DNA of 53,809 nt from Clostridia bacterium (GTDB taxonomy: Bacteria > Bacillota > Clostridia > Acetivibrionales > DSM-2933). The notes beneath the pieces were generated by a model that saw only the letters and a program-made list of their open reading frames with translations, made no database searches and was not told the origin of the DNA. Position 1 is the first letter of the stretch. Each line of letters starts with the position of its first letter. A program made the translations under genes and the position numbers. Positions 52,320-53,809 of the stretch are shown here, piece after piece. Location: assembly GCA_026418275.1 (NCBI GenBank), contig JAOABQ010000115.1, positions 1-53,809 on the forward strand. The letters run 5' to 3'.

Positions 52320-53809
52320 ATGAAAAAAGGTATGGGATTTACATTAGTAATAGCTTTATTGTGCTTATGTTTAGGTAGTATTACAGTCATGGCTGAGGGC
52401 ATAGGTAGTTGGACAACCAAAGCCCCTATGCCAACCGAAAGAGGTTATTTGGAGGCAGCAGTGGTTAACGGAATAATATATACATTTGGTGGTTATAACC
52501 AGAATTCTTATTCAGCTGCGGTAGAAGCATTTAATCCGTTAACAAATACATGGGTAGGAAAAGCTGGAATGACTTCTGCTCGTGCATATTTTGGTGCAGC
52601 AGAGGTAAGCGGAAAGATATATGTGTTAGGTGGGATAGGCATACAAGGAGGATATTTATCATTAGTAGAGGAATATGACCCTGCAAAAAATTTATGGACG
52701 AAAAAAGCCCCTATGCTTACTGCGCGAGATGCACATGCGGCAGTTGCTTGTAATGGAAAAATATATATTATTGGTGGAAATGGGCAAAGCGGCATTTTAT
52801 CATCGGTAGAAGAATATAATCCTGCAACAAATTTGTGGACAACCAAAGCATCAATACCTAAAGAGAGTCAGGGTTTAAGGGCAGCAACAGTGAATGGGAA
52901 GATATATGTATTCGGAGGAAGAGATAATAGTGGTATTACGCAGGTTGTATACGAATATAATCCTATTACAGATTTGTGGCTTAATAAAACAAGTATGCCT
53001 GTAAAGAAAGAAAAATTTGCGGTTGAGGTACTAGATAGTAAAATATATATAATCGGTGGCAATGACGCCAATATGCTTAGTAGTGTAGAAGAGTATGACC
53101 CGACCACAAATACATGGTCTACAAAAGAAAGTATGCAAAAAGAAGTCTCTTGCCTTACCGCAGGACAAGCAAATGGCAAAATATATGCTATTGGAGGACA
53201 TACTGGATATAATTGGACCGGTGAGACACAAGAATATACTTTGGCAAAAAGTACAAAGCCGAATGCACCAAATAATCTAAAAACTAACTTGAGGATGCAA
53301 AGATTAAATCTTGGATGGGAGCCTGTAACAGGAGCAACCAGTTACAACGTTAAACGGGCAACAACGTCAGGAGGTCCCTATACGACTATATCAAGCAACT
53401 TAACAGATACAGCTTATACGGATACCTCTGTTGTTACTAATACTACATACTACTATGTAGTATCCGCTGTCAACTCAGCGGGCGAAAGTGCGAACTCCAA
53501 TGAAGTATCTGCTATGTTTACAGACCAATCAATAATACCCAACCTCATAACAGACAAAGAGAAGTACATACAAGATGACATAGTACCGCTGTCATTAATT
53601 CTGACCAACGCACAGGCAGGGGACAAGACAAATAGTGTAACCTTTGAAGTGGAATATGACAGCAGCACCTTTGAATTGGCCAACACGGATCCCAATGTAT
53701 CAGTAGCCAATGGGTACATTCCATTTGATACCAAGCTGAGCCTTGGTACAGGAACAACAAAAACAGTACACATTACATATTTGAACATGGATAATGATAT
53801 ACCACTTCA
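52320..53809 (+). CDS. Secreted six-Kelch/Fn3 protein, 3' end beyond the window
   Basis: The frame is open from ATG 52320 (ribosome site AAAGGAGGG 7 bases upstream) to the window edge, giving at least 496 residues without a stop. A signal peptide ends near V-M-A-E-G. Six Kelch repeats follow (about 30-305), each with G-K-I-Y-x-(I/F/L)-G-G and Y-(D/N)-P-x-T/K-(N/D)-x-W, enough for one complete six-bladed beta-propeller. One Fn3 domain lies at about 312-402 (L-G-W-E-P-V-T-G-A-T-S-Y-N-V). The last 90 residues begin a further beta-sandwich (S-V-T-F-E-V-E-Y-D-S-S-T-F-E-L) that resembles cohesin-like modules. Many clostridial proteins of this layout end in a dockerin, which could lie just outside. 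Function unknown; carbohydrate or protein binding is likely. Confidence 0.88.
   Translation, partial: MKKGMGFTLVIALLCLCLGSITVMAEGIGSWTTKAPMPTERGYLEAAVVNGIIYTFGGYNQNSYSAAVEAFNPLTNTWVGKAGMTSARAYFGAAEVSGKIYVLGGIGIQGGYLSLVEEYDPAKNLWTKKAPMLTARDAHAAVACNGKIYIIGGNGQSGILSSVEEYNPATNLWTTKASIPKESQGLRAATVNGKIYVFGGRDNSGITQVVYEYNPITDLWLNKTSMPVKKEKFAVEVLDSKIYIIGGNDANMLSSVEEYDPTTNTWSTKESMQKEVSCLTAGQANGKIYAIGGHTGYNWTGETQEYTLAKSTKPNAPNNLKTNLRMQRLNLGWEPVTGATSYNVKRATTSGGPYTTISSNLTDTAYTDTSVVTNTTYYYVVSAVNSAGESANSNEVSAMFTDQSIIPNLITDKEKYIQDDIVPLSLILTNAQAGDKTNSVTFEVEYDSSTFELANTDPNVSVANGYIPFDTKLSLGTGTTKTVHITYLNMDNDIPL

Noticed and set aside
1..53809. CRISPR array, rRNA, IS transposase or prophage genes
   Set aside because: I saw no regularly spaced direct repeats, rRNA sequence, transposase or phage structural gene on either strand.

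Overview
The window looks like a chromosome segment of a low-GC, anaerobic, spore-forming clostridium. The evidence is a complete spo0A with a sigma-H/0A-box style leader, pyruvate formate-lyase with its activase, an electron-bifurcating NfnAB transhydrogenase, class I two-subunit fumarase, strong AGGAGG ribosome sites, and secreted proteins with SLH, Big_2, Fn3, copper-amine-oxidase-N and dockerin modules. The dockerin architecture suggests the cellulolytic cluster III clostridia (Acetivibrio/Ruminiclostridium/Pseudobacteroides-like). That placement is an inference; no rRNA gene is present to test it.

Layout. Bases 1-14,290 are a surface-protein cluster: the 3' end of an Ig-like (SwmB/SbsA-type) protein, a 2,631-residue secreted repeat protein, and a TIG-repeat protein anchored by three SLH domains. 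Each is followed by a clear hairpin terminator. Bases 14,400-24,280 are central metabolism: nfnAB, a glycosidase-like gene that seems to have lost its signal peptide, serC (minus strand), gdhA, and pflB-pflA behind a strong promoter and a ZTP (pfl-motif) riboswitch with an overlapping terminator. Bases 24,290-34,310 (all minus strand) hold a compact type VII secretion locus: EssC-type ATPase with two FHA domains, an unrecognised 280-aa protein, a YukD ubiquitin-like protein and two WXG100 proteins. Two exported wall-type proteins follow: an Fn3-like/NlpC-P60 peptidase and a Big_2/copper-amine-oxidase-N protein. No EssA, EssB or EsaA is present.

Bases 34,500-46,200 are housekeeping: two RNA methyltransferases, an RluA pseudouridine synthase, aroA and an aroK-like kinase, spo0A, HU, a Usp protein, fumarase alpha/beta, a DUF1858 protein, purA behind a PurR-box-like pair, and tRNA-Lys(TTT). 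Bases 46,700-53,809 hold three secreted proteins: a gingipain-type C25 peptidase and an M14 carboxypeptidase that share the same C-terminal tail (regulatory-like domain, dockerin, CBM5/12-like module), then a six-Kelch/Fn3 protein running off the right edge.

How parts may work together: NfnAB could supply NADPH to the adjacent glutamate dehydrogenase. ZTP sensing ties pyruvate formate-lyase, hence formate for one-carbon metabolism, to folate status, and PurR-like boxes at purA suggest a second purine-linked control. The least explained parts are the compact type VII locus with its unknown 280-aa protein, the palindromic repeats before spo0A, the 103-bp inverted repeat before gdhA and the giant Trp-signature repeat protein.
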